Part shown: positions 28,324 to 39,300 of the stretch, piece by piece
How positions within the stretch are numbered: position 1 is the stretch's first letter
How the letters are laid out: every line of letters starts with the position of its first letter
Source of the DNA: Priapulus caudatus
Taxonomy: Eukaryota > Priapulida > Priapulimorpha > Priapulimorphida > Priapulidae
NCBI RefSeq assembly: GCF_000485595.1
Contig: NW_014577084.1
Span: forward strand, 819,087 to 860,861
Reading direction: 5' to 3'
Length of the DNA stretch: 41,775 nucleotides
Position numbers and translations under genes: made by a program
Notes under the pieces: model-generated
Databases searched by the model: none
What the model was told of the DNA's origin: nothing
Seen by the model: only the letters and a program-made list of their open reading frames with translations

Positions 28324-28770
28324 TAGACCAATAAATTGTGCCCTAAAAAATGTTATATTCTGATGTTATTTTAGGGCCCAATAGCTTTCCATAGACAAAA
28401 CCTGTGAATTCTGTCGTGCAAAATGCACGACAACCTTTTTAGTATTTACGGCCGTGTTACATAGAAAATCAAAGAAATACCTAAAGCCGTCGCTTTATTA
28501 ACATCTTACCTACATTACAAAACACTTGTCATGCAGTATTCTCCCCTTTAATCACGTTTATTTTATTAAAACATCACGACATAAAAATCACGCAAACTTC
28601 GCTACACACAAAACTGCCAATCTTGCATTGAACCGCACAACGACATTTCTCACCGGCCAATGAAATCATCGCTGTGACGCTGTCCGGTGCGGTTCAATGC
28701 AAGATTGGCAGTTTTGTGTGTAGCGAAGTTTGCGTGATTTTTATGTCGTGATGTTTTAATAAAATAAACG

Positions 28771-29284
28771 AAGTGTCTAAACAACCGGATCCGGTTTTGG
28801 TATCCTGAAAACTAAACAACCGGCTCTCTTCTCTGATTGGCTAATTTTGTCACTATTTCATTTATTATTATTTTTGGCTAATTTTATTTTATTTTAGAAT
28901 TAGGGATAGGGTTAGGGTTAGGGTTAGGGTTAGGGTTAGGGTCTATAGCTCTAACTTTCAAGTTGGTTGCAGTGGCTCAACGGTAGAGTGTTCGCTTCTT
29001 GATAGTAAAGTACCGTGTTCGAACCCCATAAGGTGTTTTTATTTTCCTCTGCTTTCTATTTCTTTGTATTTTATTTGTTTCTGCATTTATTTGTTCCGTA
29101 TTCATTTATTTGTTCTGTAACTTTTGTTTATGTTAGGAATTCAATATATTTCTTTATGTTTTGCATTAAAAATTTTCCTAATATATTTGTCCTGTTATGT
29201 TCGGAAACTGACCAATCAGAGAAGAGAGCCGGTTGTTTAGTTTTCAGGCCTCCGAAACCGGGTCCGGTCGTTTAGCCACTACCT
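28771..29284. mobile_element. nested element with TTAGGG array, tRNA-like box and 10-bp target duplication
   Basis: The termini AAGTGTCTAAACAACCGG and CCGGTCGTTTAGCCACTACCT are imperfect mirrors, followed inward by a better-matched GAAAACTAAACAACCGGCTC and its mirror. AAAATAAACG is duplicated on both sides (28761-28770 and 29285-29294). Inside are six TTAGGG units (about 28908-28942) and a tRNA-like A/B-box pair. It is inserted into the right arm of element B, so it is younger than B. Confidence 0.86.
28966..29036 (+). other. tRNA-like Pol III promoter (SINE head or tRNA pseudogene)
   Basis: An A-box TGGCTCAACGG at 28973 and a B-box GTTCGAACC at 29017-29025 are spaced as in a tRNA. A D-arm of four pairs (GCTC/GAGT) can form, but the anticodon, T and acceptor stems do not pair. 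It is therefore not a functional tRNA, more likely a tRNA-derived retroposon head carried inside the nested element. Confidence 0.6.
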
Positions 29285-29534
29285 AAAATAAACGTGATTA
29301 AAGAGGAGAATACTGCATGACAAGTGTTTTGTAATGTAGGTAAGATGTTAATAAAGCGACGGCTTTAGGTATTTCTTTGATTTTCTATGTAACACGGCCG
29401 TAAATAGTAAAAAGGTTGTCGTGCATTTTGCACGACAGAATTCACAGGTTTTGTCTATGGAAGGCTATTGGGCCCTAAAATAACATCAGAATATAAAAAT
29501 TTTTAGGGAACAATTTATTGCCATATTGGTCTAC

Positions 29535-30160
29535 CCCGGGAGACATGATAGACCCTATCAGCTCAAGTGCCTGTGGCTGTGGTGCTGTGCCCTAGACTAG
29601 GCTCTGCCTCTAGCCACTAATACGGTGTCGTTTTTATTGAAATTCATTAATGGGTCTACATAAGGTCTATCCAAAACAGATTATTCGATTGCTTTAAGTG
29701 TGCATCTGTAAAGTAAGGCTGACATTACTACGGTGCATGAAAAAATACCTTTTAGTGCCAACAAATGTTCTCTATCCTTTCCCGCTTCCATGTTGCTTGT
29801 AAGATCACGCCCCCTCGCGGGCACATTATAGCGGAATCTGCCGTGAATAGCGGACCTTCACGCGAGTCACGCAAGGCTGGCTACTCGCGATTCGGGGCAT
29901 AAGCACGCGCGGTAACATTCCCGCGGATCACCTACTGCAGTCAATGACCGTGGCCGAGGTACGATATAGAAAGTGCTCGTAGTAAAATCTTGGTCGTTTG
30001 TTTATTGGAGTAGAAAGATTACGGGCAAGCAAGTTCTGTCGAAATCGGTTCGTGATTGCGACAACATTTCATCTCCGAAAGTCATCACCTTGTGATGTTG
30101 TGCAGACTGAGACTGTACAGTAACGTTGCAGACCAGCAGATAAGTGCCGGAGCGCCGAGT
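29535..30160. other. region upstream of PAWR, probable promoter
   Basis: After the last foldback element the sequence becomes CpG-richer (29805-29950), with a CGCGAGTCACGC block and a CCGCGG. No exon was recognised. Confidence 0.5.
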
Positions 30161-30168
30161 TATAAATA
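30161..30168 (+). promoter_or_regulatory. TATA box of the PAWR homologue
   Basis: TATAAATA lies 127 bases before the first ATG downstream. With normal spacing transcription would begin near 30190, giving a 5' leader of about 105 bases with no upstream ATG. Confidence 0.6.
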
Positions 30169-30294
30169 ACACCAACACCAACAGGCATAACAACGGTGTT
30201 CAGGCCAAAAACAGAACAGTTGTCTTCACGGCCGCGGAGGAGCAAAGGTCGAGGAAGTTTCCCATCCACCGCTGTGGTTAAAGCGATCAGCGCA

Positions 30295-30762
30295 ATGGCT
30301 TCAGGTTGCTTGACAGACGAGCTGGAAAATGACAACAATGTATGTGACTACGACTACGCCTATGACGAATACGAAGATTGCACGCAAACAGCAAGCAATC
30401 GATGTGAGTCGGTAGTGGAGGCCCTGTCGCCTCGATTCAAACCAAAAATCGCCAATAAATTGAACAATGGCATCAATTTCAACGAACTTTCCCAGATCTC
30501 ACTGGATAAACACAATAGCGACAAGGAGAACTGTGCTATGCAGATTGGACTTCCACCGCACATGCCCATCGACGATGAGCAGACAGATCAAACCACTAAT
30601 GACTCTTACAACGCATCAAATTCACGAGAATCGCCGGGCCGGTCAACGGGTCTGAGGTCAAATGACAAGAGGGGCCGACCAACGAATGCCAGGAAAGAAA
30701 AGAGACGAATGAGAGAGAAAAGACGGAGTACTGGAGTTGTGCACTTGCACATGTCCACAGAG
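30295..30762 (+). CDS. PAWR: PAWR homologue exon 1 (156 codons)
   Basis: The start is the ATG at 30295 (GCGCAATGG). The frame is open further upstream to a TAA at 30163, but no earlier ATG exists and the TATA box lies in between. The peptide runs MASGCLTDELEN...STGVVHLHMSTE, with the basic SAC/NLS core at its end. The donor is GTATTT at 30763; reading on gives only a TA-repeat tail. Confidence 0.9.
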
Positions 30763-32920
30763 GTATTTACACATATATATATATATATATATTATATTGG
30801 ACCCAGAAATCTTTCTTTCCTTCTTCATTTTCTTGTAACTTAATTCTTATTACGCCTAGTGTATTGTATTCGTGACGTTTATGAAGTTCCGTGTATAATC
30901 AGGAACGCGACGAAGTGCGACATATTTTCTGCACCGAATGTGTCCATCGTGTTGTAATGATTGTTAGTATAGTGACTCATTGAGGTAGAATGCATGGAAT
31001 CTCGTAAAACTATATAGGAACTTGTCCACATTCTCGGGTTTGTTTTACGATGCAGGAAACCAGTATTTAGGTCCACACACGTTTATGGCATCTTGTCATA
31101 TTTGCTTGACTGCAAAAACATCCGGGGCGGCTATTGACAATTTAGACGACAATTATACGAGCAACTGGTTTGATGAGTGATTCGGTCATTCCCGTAGGGC
31201 CTACTGGTCAAATAATATTTGCAAACAATTGTTTTCACAATACGTAGGCCTATATGCGTAGTAATGTGAATTCGTTTGGTTATCTACACATATGTGGCTA
31301 ATCGTCGACTAGCAGAGTGAGCTATAGGTGGCTCACCTACGTATAGCTGCTGCAGACCCTCTTTCAGAGCTACCTAACTCTCACCTCTGAATATAGATCT
31401 ATCGTATTATGCAACCACGGATGAGGTCAGTTTCCTTATTCATTGTTATATAACAGTGTAGGTAATCCTCGAGAGAATGTAGGTCTGCTGACTGCCCGCT
31501 GTGGGACGCAGGTCACAACTAAATAGGCTTGACCGTTCAAATGGTAAACAATATACTATTACTTTCCTTTCGTGTTCCACCCTGTCGTGGTCCGTCTGCG
31601 ACTATGCGGGGGCGAGGGAGCCGACCAATTCTAACGCAATATTTGATACACTGCTCGCAGATCTACCTACATATAGGAAGCAGATATGTTGAGCTATACA
31701 TATTGTTTATTAAATTGTGCGCATTGATATACATCAGGAGTAGATAATAGGGAAGTCCGTTTGTCAATAGAGCCAGTTTGTCAAATTTAAAAATGATAGC
31801 TGAATTATATATCTACTTACTGTCCTGCAGTTCTGGAGATGTATATTTTACGTTGCTTTCATCTTGCGCAGTAATAATAACAGGTGGGAGCGTAATAATT
31901 TACGTACAGACAGCTGCTGCCAAAAAACCCTAAACCGTTGCATTCAAGGGATTCTTTTGATCACAACTGATTTATTTAGAGTGTGTGCCGTCATTATATG
32001 TACGGTATTACTGTAAAGTTTTTGTTTGTTAAGTTTCACCCGATATCATCGCTTCTGCTACCCAGAGGCAATTTTTGCTGTCGCCTGATGTTTTCGCTCT
32101 AGTCTTTTATCGTCGTCAAGTCGTTATAGCCGAATCACGTGACAGCGGAATCTTGGCACGCGCGTGTACGGCCGACCCACTTACATGATTTACAGTTTTT
32201 CGCGGCGTCGATGAAAACCGAACATTTCCTGTCAAGTGGTTTGCTGCTGCTATTGGTACAAGTCTCGTGGCAGTTATCTCCAGCTGGCTGGCTGTCCTAG
32301 TTGAGGCATGCAGGAGTCGTGTAATTCGGTAGCGCTAGCTGGTAGACGGTTCCGGGCACTGCTATACAAAGACACCGCCGCTTTAGGGGGGGTATTCAGC
32401 CGACTGCACCGCAAATAGCTGCATCATCCCTAAGTGTTGTTAGAGTTCCTTCCCCCTATGTTACGCCGTGAGCGCGCTAGACGGGAAAGTTTAATTTGAA
32501 TTGCTTTGAATTAAATAAGCAGAGGGTTGAGGTTGTATCTTTTGAGTCGCATTTGTTAATTATTAAAAGTGACAGAGACTAAAACACGCACGCACGCACG
32601 CGCATGCGTGCACACACGCATACACACACGTATAGCTATAGAGAAAGGGGAGAGATGGCGAAGGAGAAGTAGGAATAAATGGATGGATGGATGGGCTGAC
32701 AGACGGACGGACGGACGTACAGGCGGACGGACGAATATAGGGACGAACGGACGGACGGGCGCGCAGGCGGGCGCGTGGGCGGGCGTATGGATGGATGGAT
32801 AGATGGACGGACGGACGAACGGTCGGACTGAATGATAAACCTTTACTAGAGTTGTATACGTGCACTGGTTGCAACTGTATTTTATCAGAGATTTACTGCT
32901 CGCGTTCTGAGGTTTCTAAC

Positions 32921-32985
<65 letters not shown>

Positions 32986-33674
32986 CATATACCCAGCAGA
33001 CTTCCTTCATGCTAAACGCGAGTTCGTAATTAAATAGCGTTTAGACCAGCAATTAGTCGGTGTGATTGGGTAGTGAGAACAAGCCCGGGTGGAATTCCCA
33101 CGGCGAGGATCCGTTTCTAGAAACCTTATCATGGTGAATGATTTAACCTTTATATCTCGGCAGTGCCTATATAAATGTAATACATGTCGTAAATATCTCT
33201 TCGCACTCAAAGTATTTTCACTGCCCACATCCTTTCATTTTCTGTGTAATATTGTGTGTTCCTATCTGTCCAGAAGAGTCGTTTTCCACCGCATTACGCA
33301 TTTTGTATTTGCTCTCGTTGTGTCGGGATCTTAGCCCGGCGTACACAGGTGATTGTCTGTCACCTGACTCTAGCGCAAACGTCTGCGTTCTACCCCATTG
33401 TAACTACCAGTCTGTGGTTCGACTGTGACCCGACTGATTGACATTACTCAAGAAATATCACGCTTATTATGATTTTGCTATGACCAGACCATAGTTAGTC
33501 AGCGCGTGCCAGTGATCTGAGACTAAATTAACACTTCTTCGATGTGAGCGCGATCGGTCTCGCTATCGGAAATCAACGAGAGCGCAACGAGAGCAAGAGC
33601 AAAACGCGGTGATAGCTAATTGTGCCTGCAATGTGTCACTCGTGCCGTACCACCCAGTTGAACAGTTTTGTCGG

Positions 33675-33708
<34 letters not shown>

Positions 33709-36350
33709 TATATAGTTTAAGTGGTGAACAGTGTGACGGTATTTGTCAAGAATCGCCAGAGGGTAATTTGACAATATCGCTTCACTAACCAGTCACTACA
33801 GGTCGATGACGTTAGGCGTGCCAATTGGAATCCTGTCCGTTTATCATTGTTATTGCGTGCGGTAGACCTGTCGCGCTGCATTTCGCTGTTTGTTCTCCCC
33901 TAGGCTTGTGAAAGACATTCTAAAGAACGATGTCAATGTTGTCATAAAGCAATTGACACCATTGTTAGTTAATGACACCAACGGCGTTTTATATTACACT
34001 TTATAAGCTTCTTGTTATAGTTAGTTGTTGGTTATCGAGAACTTGATAAGTAATGCTGATTCTAATCGGTTGTATATGTTGTTGTGATACTATGGTAAAG
34101 TTTGTAGTATGTATGTTTTAACATACCATATATACGCTTGCCAAGTTCATAAGCTTGCTAAAATGAGTTTTGATTTGCTATACAATTAAAATATAGCAAC
34201 AATTAATGTTATGCATTTTTAAGTAACGATTTAAAGGTATGACTAACGGGTATATGTCACTCGTGTTTAAACAGTGCAATTCGGATTAAGTTTCAATAAC
34301 ATAATAAGCCTTAATTCAAGTCGAATCGAATCGAGTCGAATCGAGTCGAATCGAAGTCTGGTGTGATTTAATGGTAGAGCCACATATTGCGTCGCTGGGA
34401 AATTACTACTCAAACTTTATTTTAGTTACTTTAACCAAGTGTACTGTGTACTTTGCGTGTATGTGCTTGTAAACCAATGCCTGTGTCATAATTTATTAAC
34501 CGGTTTTTCGATCATAATTTAAACACTTATCGTTTACACTTACCGAAATACATGTGATTTCTTATTTTTAGTCGATCCGTTTAACTAACTTTATCATATA
34601 TATGCGTTTTCGAATTTCAGCGTGATTGATGGTTGACGTTCCTGAACAGTTTCCAAGCATAATGTTTCCTTTTTGGCCGCTGCATATAGTTATCACGCCC
34701 ACGAGTCAACATGATTATATTGCAAGCCTTGCCGGCAATGGCCACCCCGCTGACTGCCTTGAGAAATTTCAGCAAGGGATCGAGAGGTCGGCTTCCTGCG
34801 GCCGGATGCTTGCTGCGCAGCTTTTAACCATTCTAGAAAGAAGGCGTTTCGTTGGCAACGTTTCAACACAAGCAATTATGGCGTTCTTAATAAACAGTTC
34901 ATTAGTAGTGTTTCGTGCGTGGATTGAAGGAGGGCCACGGGGAACAAATAACTGTAACAAGTAGTCTATAGTCTAGAGACCAACGCCGAGAGCTTTCGCG
35001 GACTGGGAACAGCTCGCAGACTTAAAACAAAACAAAAGCTAGCCGAGTGCTGCTTGTGATTTTTGGTTTCAACGCTGACACAAACATATTTTTTCATGGG
35101 TGCTGGTGATTTGAAGTAGTACTGTTTACAGCACGTGGCTATTAGGTAAAGTGAAGCCATTCATCCATGGCACGGCATATAGGAGAATACTACGCATTTT
35201 TGCAAAACATCGCTTGAAAGATTCCCAGTATCGCAGCTGATAGAGTCTATAGACACTAATTGCTTTGCCAAGTTGTCTTCTGATACCATAACACACACAA
35301 AATATAGTGGATGTGCAAAGATTCTTGAGCGGAGAACATGGATAGAGTGTAGAAAAAAGCATCGCAAAAACTATTACGATTTATTAACCTTCGGCGGAAT
35401 AAAACAGTCGTATTTGATTTGAAACAGCTGTGATGTTTGTGATCGTGCAACGTTTTTAGTGATTATTATTTCAACTCTAGCATACTTGTAAAATTGATCT
35501 ACTTTTCCTATTTAGACGCGGTGATATGTCTAGAAAAACAACCCTGTCAGCTGTTTACCAATCATACATCAAAAACGCTTGTAAGCTATAATCTGCTACT
35601 TGGCTTAGATACATATCAGATACACATTCCCTATTATTTACTTCTGATACATATCTACCTTTATATCAAGAGCTAATAATACATATAATAGCTATATAAT
35701 AGGTATTATTAGCTATTGTTTATATGCATTTAGTCGCGTGTCGATTAACAATGATTGTGGATGGCAGTGACTCATTTAGTTAATTCGTTTCACTAATCGC
35801 ACCTACCGATTCCGTTTTCTAACACTCTTCCTGCACCTGGTAAGCGTATCGGCTGTTCGCCTTTTCACATTTAATGCATTGTTGTAGGATAGATATCCAA
35901 GGACTAATAATACAATATTATTAGCTCTTGATATAATTAACGCAGGCCGGGCGTACGTGAGCCGGACTTTATAACTAGTCATTTATTTTTCAGCATGTTA
36001 ATTGGATTTTTTCATCCATGTCATTAGTTGCCGTTTGTCAACAGATATAGCTTCGTTGGTCGTGACGTGCAATTAAGCCTACGTGGATTTCCTCACGATT
36101 CAACGACTTCATATATTACATGCCCTTGAGCCACAGTAGTCCGCGGTTCACGAAGAATCTAGTCTGTAAATTGTCATCACTAGATGATGTTGATCATCTT
36201 TATTATGTACTCAAATCAATAAAGTAACCATCTCTTACTTTTCAGAGCACCGGAGAAGAGGAAGATGGAGCGAAAATTGTTACGGTTGAAACAAAGCAGA
36301 ACACTCAGACGAACGAGGTTATATCCAGTGGCAACGTTGAGACTTGCGAG
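30295..36350 (+). CDS. PAWR: PAWR (Par-4) homologue, partial gene (exons 1-2)
   Basis: Par-4 is a pro-apoptotic, WT1- and atypical-PKC-interacting protein with a central SAC domain and a C-terminal leucine zipper. Two plus-strand exons (30295-30762 and 36246-36350, both phase 0) give 191 residues. The diagnostic block is KEKRRMREKRRSTGVV at about residues 134-149, nearly the same as the vertebrate nuclear-localisation/SAC core. It includes the RRST site whose threonine (here T146) is the PKA target in mammals. After it comes an acidic stretch (GEEEDG) and TKQNTQTNE, matching the vertebrate QQNTIQNE. The N-terminal half is acidic and Asn/Asp-rich and unlike vertebrates; the vertebrate ELNNN SPRY-box ligand is replaced by KLNNG. 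A KEN triplet lies at 77-79. Leucine-zipper exons are not in view, so the gene likely continues past 41775. Confidence 0.9.
32583..32825 (+). repeat. CGCA then GGAT/GGAC tetranucleotide repeat
   Basis: ACGC/ACAC units at 32583-32630 are followed, after a short spacer, by imperfect GGAT and GGAC tetramers from about 32680 to 32825. Confidence 0.92.
32921..32994. repeat. (TA)n microsatellite
   Basis: A TA run of about 70 bases with a few substitutions. A second, shorter one lies at 33676-33716. Confidence 0.95.
34316..34356 (+). repeat. 10-bp tandem TCGAATCGAG
   Basis: Four to five copies of TCGAA/TCGAG pentamers give overlapping TCGA palindromes. Confidence 0.9.
35661..35936. mobile_element. 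small MITE-like element with 20-bp termini
   Basis: TTATATCAAGAGCTAATAAT at 35661 is mirrored by ATTATTAGCTCTTGATATAA ending at 35936. The 276-bp unit has no frame. A flanking duplication is not clear; TA is possible within the AT-rich ends. Confidence 0.65.
36246..36350 (+). CDS. PAWR: PAWR homologue exon 2 (35 codons)
   Basis: The acceptor CTCTTACTTTTCAG is strong and the donor is GTGAGA. The peptide STGEEEDGAKIVTVETKQ then NTQTNEVISSGNVETCE continues the SAC domain in phase 0 with exon 1. Confidence 0.87.
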
Positions 36351-39300
36351 GTGAGATGCGCGCTCTCTCAAAATCTACGCCAGATGATCACTGGCTCATG
36401 TGCTAAGGTATTGATAGCCTTCATTATCGGATTACTGACTTCCATGTCATCGTAAATCTTTCGTGTGCCATCTGCACATCGGAACTGGAAGACTATTTAT
36501 ATGCGTCTTCGCTTCTTTCACTGCAGAAATTCGTTACCATTGGCTCAGATTTCTCTAGAAGATGAGATTTGCCTATAACATGTTTGTTTTACACACCTCT
36601 AAAATTAGGATCGATGCGTTAGTGGTGCGCGTACACTACATACATATATATAATATACACGTATACAGCGTATTTTAGATGTGGTGTGATCATATATATA
36701 ATATATATATATGAGTATGTACTACCCCCCCTCCGCCATTATATATATATATGATGTGATCAGTGTTTACTACTGTACTCGGCAGACTTGGGCAAATATG
36801 TTAGTATCTTAATAGGTGACGTGAAACTTTTGGAGCTAGTCTCCAACGGCCAAGTTTTCGATTATGTTGGTTTTATATAAAACGGTTTTATATAATTGGT
36901 ATATACTACATCAAAATCTGTCTGTGGCACGTACGGTAGGTACGTTTAAATTGTGGAGGCTAATCTACATAGTCATTAATATAAACATTCTTAATAAAGC
37001 ATGTCTGTTGTCTATATGCATAGTATATATATAAGACATATGCATAGTATAACGAAATGATTAACATCATGCCAAAGGTTAACTACGCGATTATTCGTAT
37101 AAAACCTTTTTTTACAATTAGTATATATAGTAAATAAGTAAATCATTTTCGTTGACGTTCGTTGAGGCCTTCGTTGACGTTCTCTACTTGATTACTAATA
37201 CGTTCGTAGTAGTCAGAAAACAATCGTACCCGCCAAGGCCTTCGTTGACGTTCTTCTGGCGCTATTGTTTCTCATGGGATCATCATGAGCTAGATCAGTG
37301 GCATGTTTTTGTGCAGCTGTGTGTACATTTTAGAACCTACCTTATTTGTAATTCGTTGTCATAAATTAGTGGACAGAAATATCCGAACATGACTATGTTC
37401 AATATCAAATATCATCAATTGCTTCCAACTCTCAATTGCCCACTCCACCTTAAGCCTTAGATGAGCAGTGACGCACTGCGCCCCAGCTGAATTTCTCATG
37501 AGTGTAGTGGAACAGGGGAGGAGAAGGCAGAGATAGTTAGAATGAAGTAGAAGTGAGGGGGAAGACTGAGAATTGAGTTTTGACAAGGAGAAAGGGTTCG
37601 GGCATAGAGGCGATAAGAAGGATGAGGAAAATGAGAAGCGGGGAAGAACAAAGGAAATGTGAGATGAGTGCACACGAGAGGTAAACCCTACATTATGTAC
37701 TCATCTCTTGATCTCGCCGTTTCATCCCAGGTTCAATAACATTTCTATTTGTGTGCTAATGTCTAGCCATCTTTGTCTTGTAATCATTGTATATGCGAGG
37801 GCTTAGTGTAATTGCCACTTTCTCTGCCAATCGTGCAAAGTTCGAAACCTTTGTCTGAGAGCAGGCGTATTATCTGGTACACGCAGTGCATGTGGGTCAA
37901 GCCAGAAATGCTCTCGGTATATTTATTATCATTAAACGGACCACCCGTATTGAAAGTCACTTTACAGCAACCTTAGAAGCTGACACTAATCTTGCTTGCG
38001 TGTTCATAGTGAAGGTTTTGTAAAGAAAGGCCAGATTATCTGATTCACTTTCTTGACATTGTACTGAGAACTTGGTTAAGCGAGTAAGCCCATCGGCCTT
38101 CTCGCACGAGAACGCGCTCCTATTTTTCGTAACTGCGGAATTCTTGCTTGACGGGCGCGGCGAGTATATATACATACATACATTCATGGCGAAGTCGGGT
38201 GTTAGCCATTTGTTTACCCTGGCATGTGAAACAGTCGTGCATTTGTTTACTGTTGTGCTAAATACTAAATACGATCTAGCTGAGAGCAATTTTGAGCTGC
38301 TCTGGCCTCTATTGAGCCATGAACTTGTAGACGTTGTTTTTTTACAACAGCTAGAATCTACTAAAGCTTTACCCATCATAATGTATGTAATTTCTGCACA
38401 CGGATCATTATAAATGCAGGGTCGCTTGGGGCCACTTACTATGCCTGATATAACTTATACAGCACTAATAATCTATATTTATAGTATAGTGTACAGCGAT
38501 GGATTTTCACTCATATACATGATAGTTAATTATGTGTGAATATTCATTTGTAGATCATGCTGATAATAATTAAGTTATAGGGCGATAACTTCAGCTACTA
38601 TATGACAAAAATTTGCGTAGAAATCGAGTACTAGAAACGATCGAATGTCGTACGAAGATCAAAGCGAAATAAAAACAACCACAATTTCAAAATCGGCTGG
38701 AGTTTATTGCATGTGGGTATTAAACATTTTATGGGACTAGTAAATTGTACCATCATTCCTCAATTTCGTCGTCAACATCACAAAATATTTACGCAAATTA
38801 AAAACGCAACCAACGTAAGCACATGCATGGGCTGTCAGTCTGTCGTAAAATTTAAATGACTACTACGGGTCAACTTGACAGTCAGTATATGGTAGGTTAA
38901 ATTCGATTTCTTGCTAATTAAATGAGCGGCACCGTGCACCTTTGCGATGTCACGTGATATACATATAGGCCTACTGTTATCAGGAATGAATATAAGTTGT
39001 TTTCATTCACCCTTGGCACGTATATTAAATTACTCGCGTTCTTGATATTTGAGCAAGCTTAAGAAAGCGCTGCGCCTATAGAAAACTCAACGAATGTTTT
39101 TCGTGTAGCGCATTCTTAGAATTACGTAAACTTCAAGACTGCATGCAACATACACAGTTGAAATGATCTCTTTATACCGCGTGAGTGATCGAGGCATAGG
39201 CATAACCAGTACTATTATATATACTAGAGTATATTACTTTATAACGGACAGGCGCACCGCGTCTGTTGTTTCGATTGCCAATGGAATGAAATGTATCATC

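Larger units (their letters stand above)
28323..29534. mobile_element. element B: about 690-bp near-perfect palindrome, split by a nested insertion
   Basis: The left arm from GTAGACCAATAAATTGTGCC is mirrored by sequence ending TATTGGTCTAC at 29534. Once the nested element at 28771-29284 and one copy of its 10-bp duplication are removed, the arms (about 330 bp each) meet at about 28660. The arms contain ACGGCCGTGTTACATAGAAA and similar blocks also seen at 27010-27350. Its ends abut CCCCGGG on both sides, possibly the target duplication. It is non-coding. Confidence 0.85.
30763..36245 (+). other. PAWR intron 1 (5.5 kb), no nested exon recognised
   Basis: It contains GGAC/GGAT and TA microsatellites, a short TCGAATCGAG array and a small MITE-like inverted repeat near its 3' end. 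A 112-codon frame at 34626-34964 was examined and not accepted. Confidence 0.6.

Noticed and set aside
34626-34964. 112-codon plus-strand frame after an acceptor-like GAATTTCAG in PAWR intron 1
   Set aside because: In phase with PAWR exon 1 it reads RD then stop. No homology is recognised and overlapping minus frames are equally open.
37957-38413. Overlapping 140-codon (minus) and 113-codon (plus) frames
   Set aside because: Neither shows a known domain, splice pattern or convincing codon bias. A decayed hAT-like element was considered but no motif supports it.
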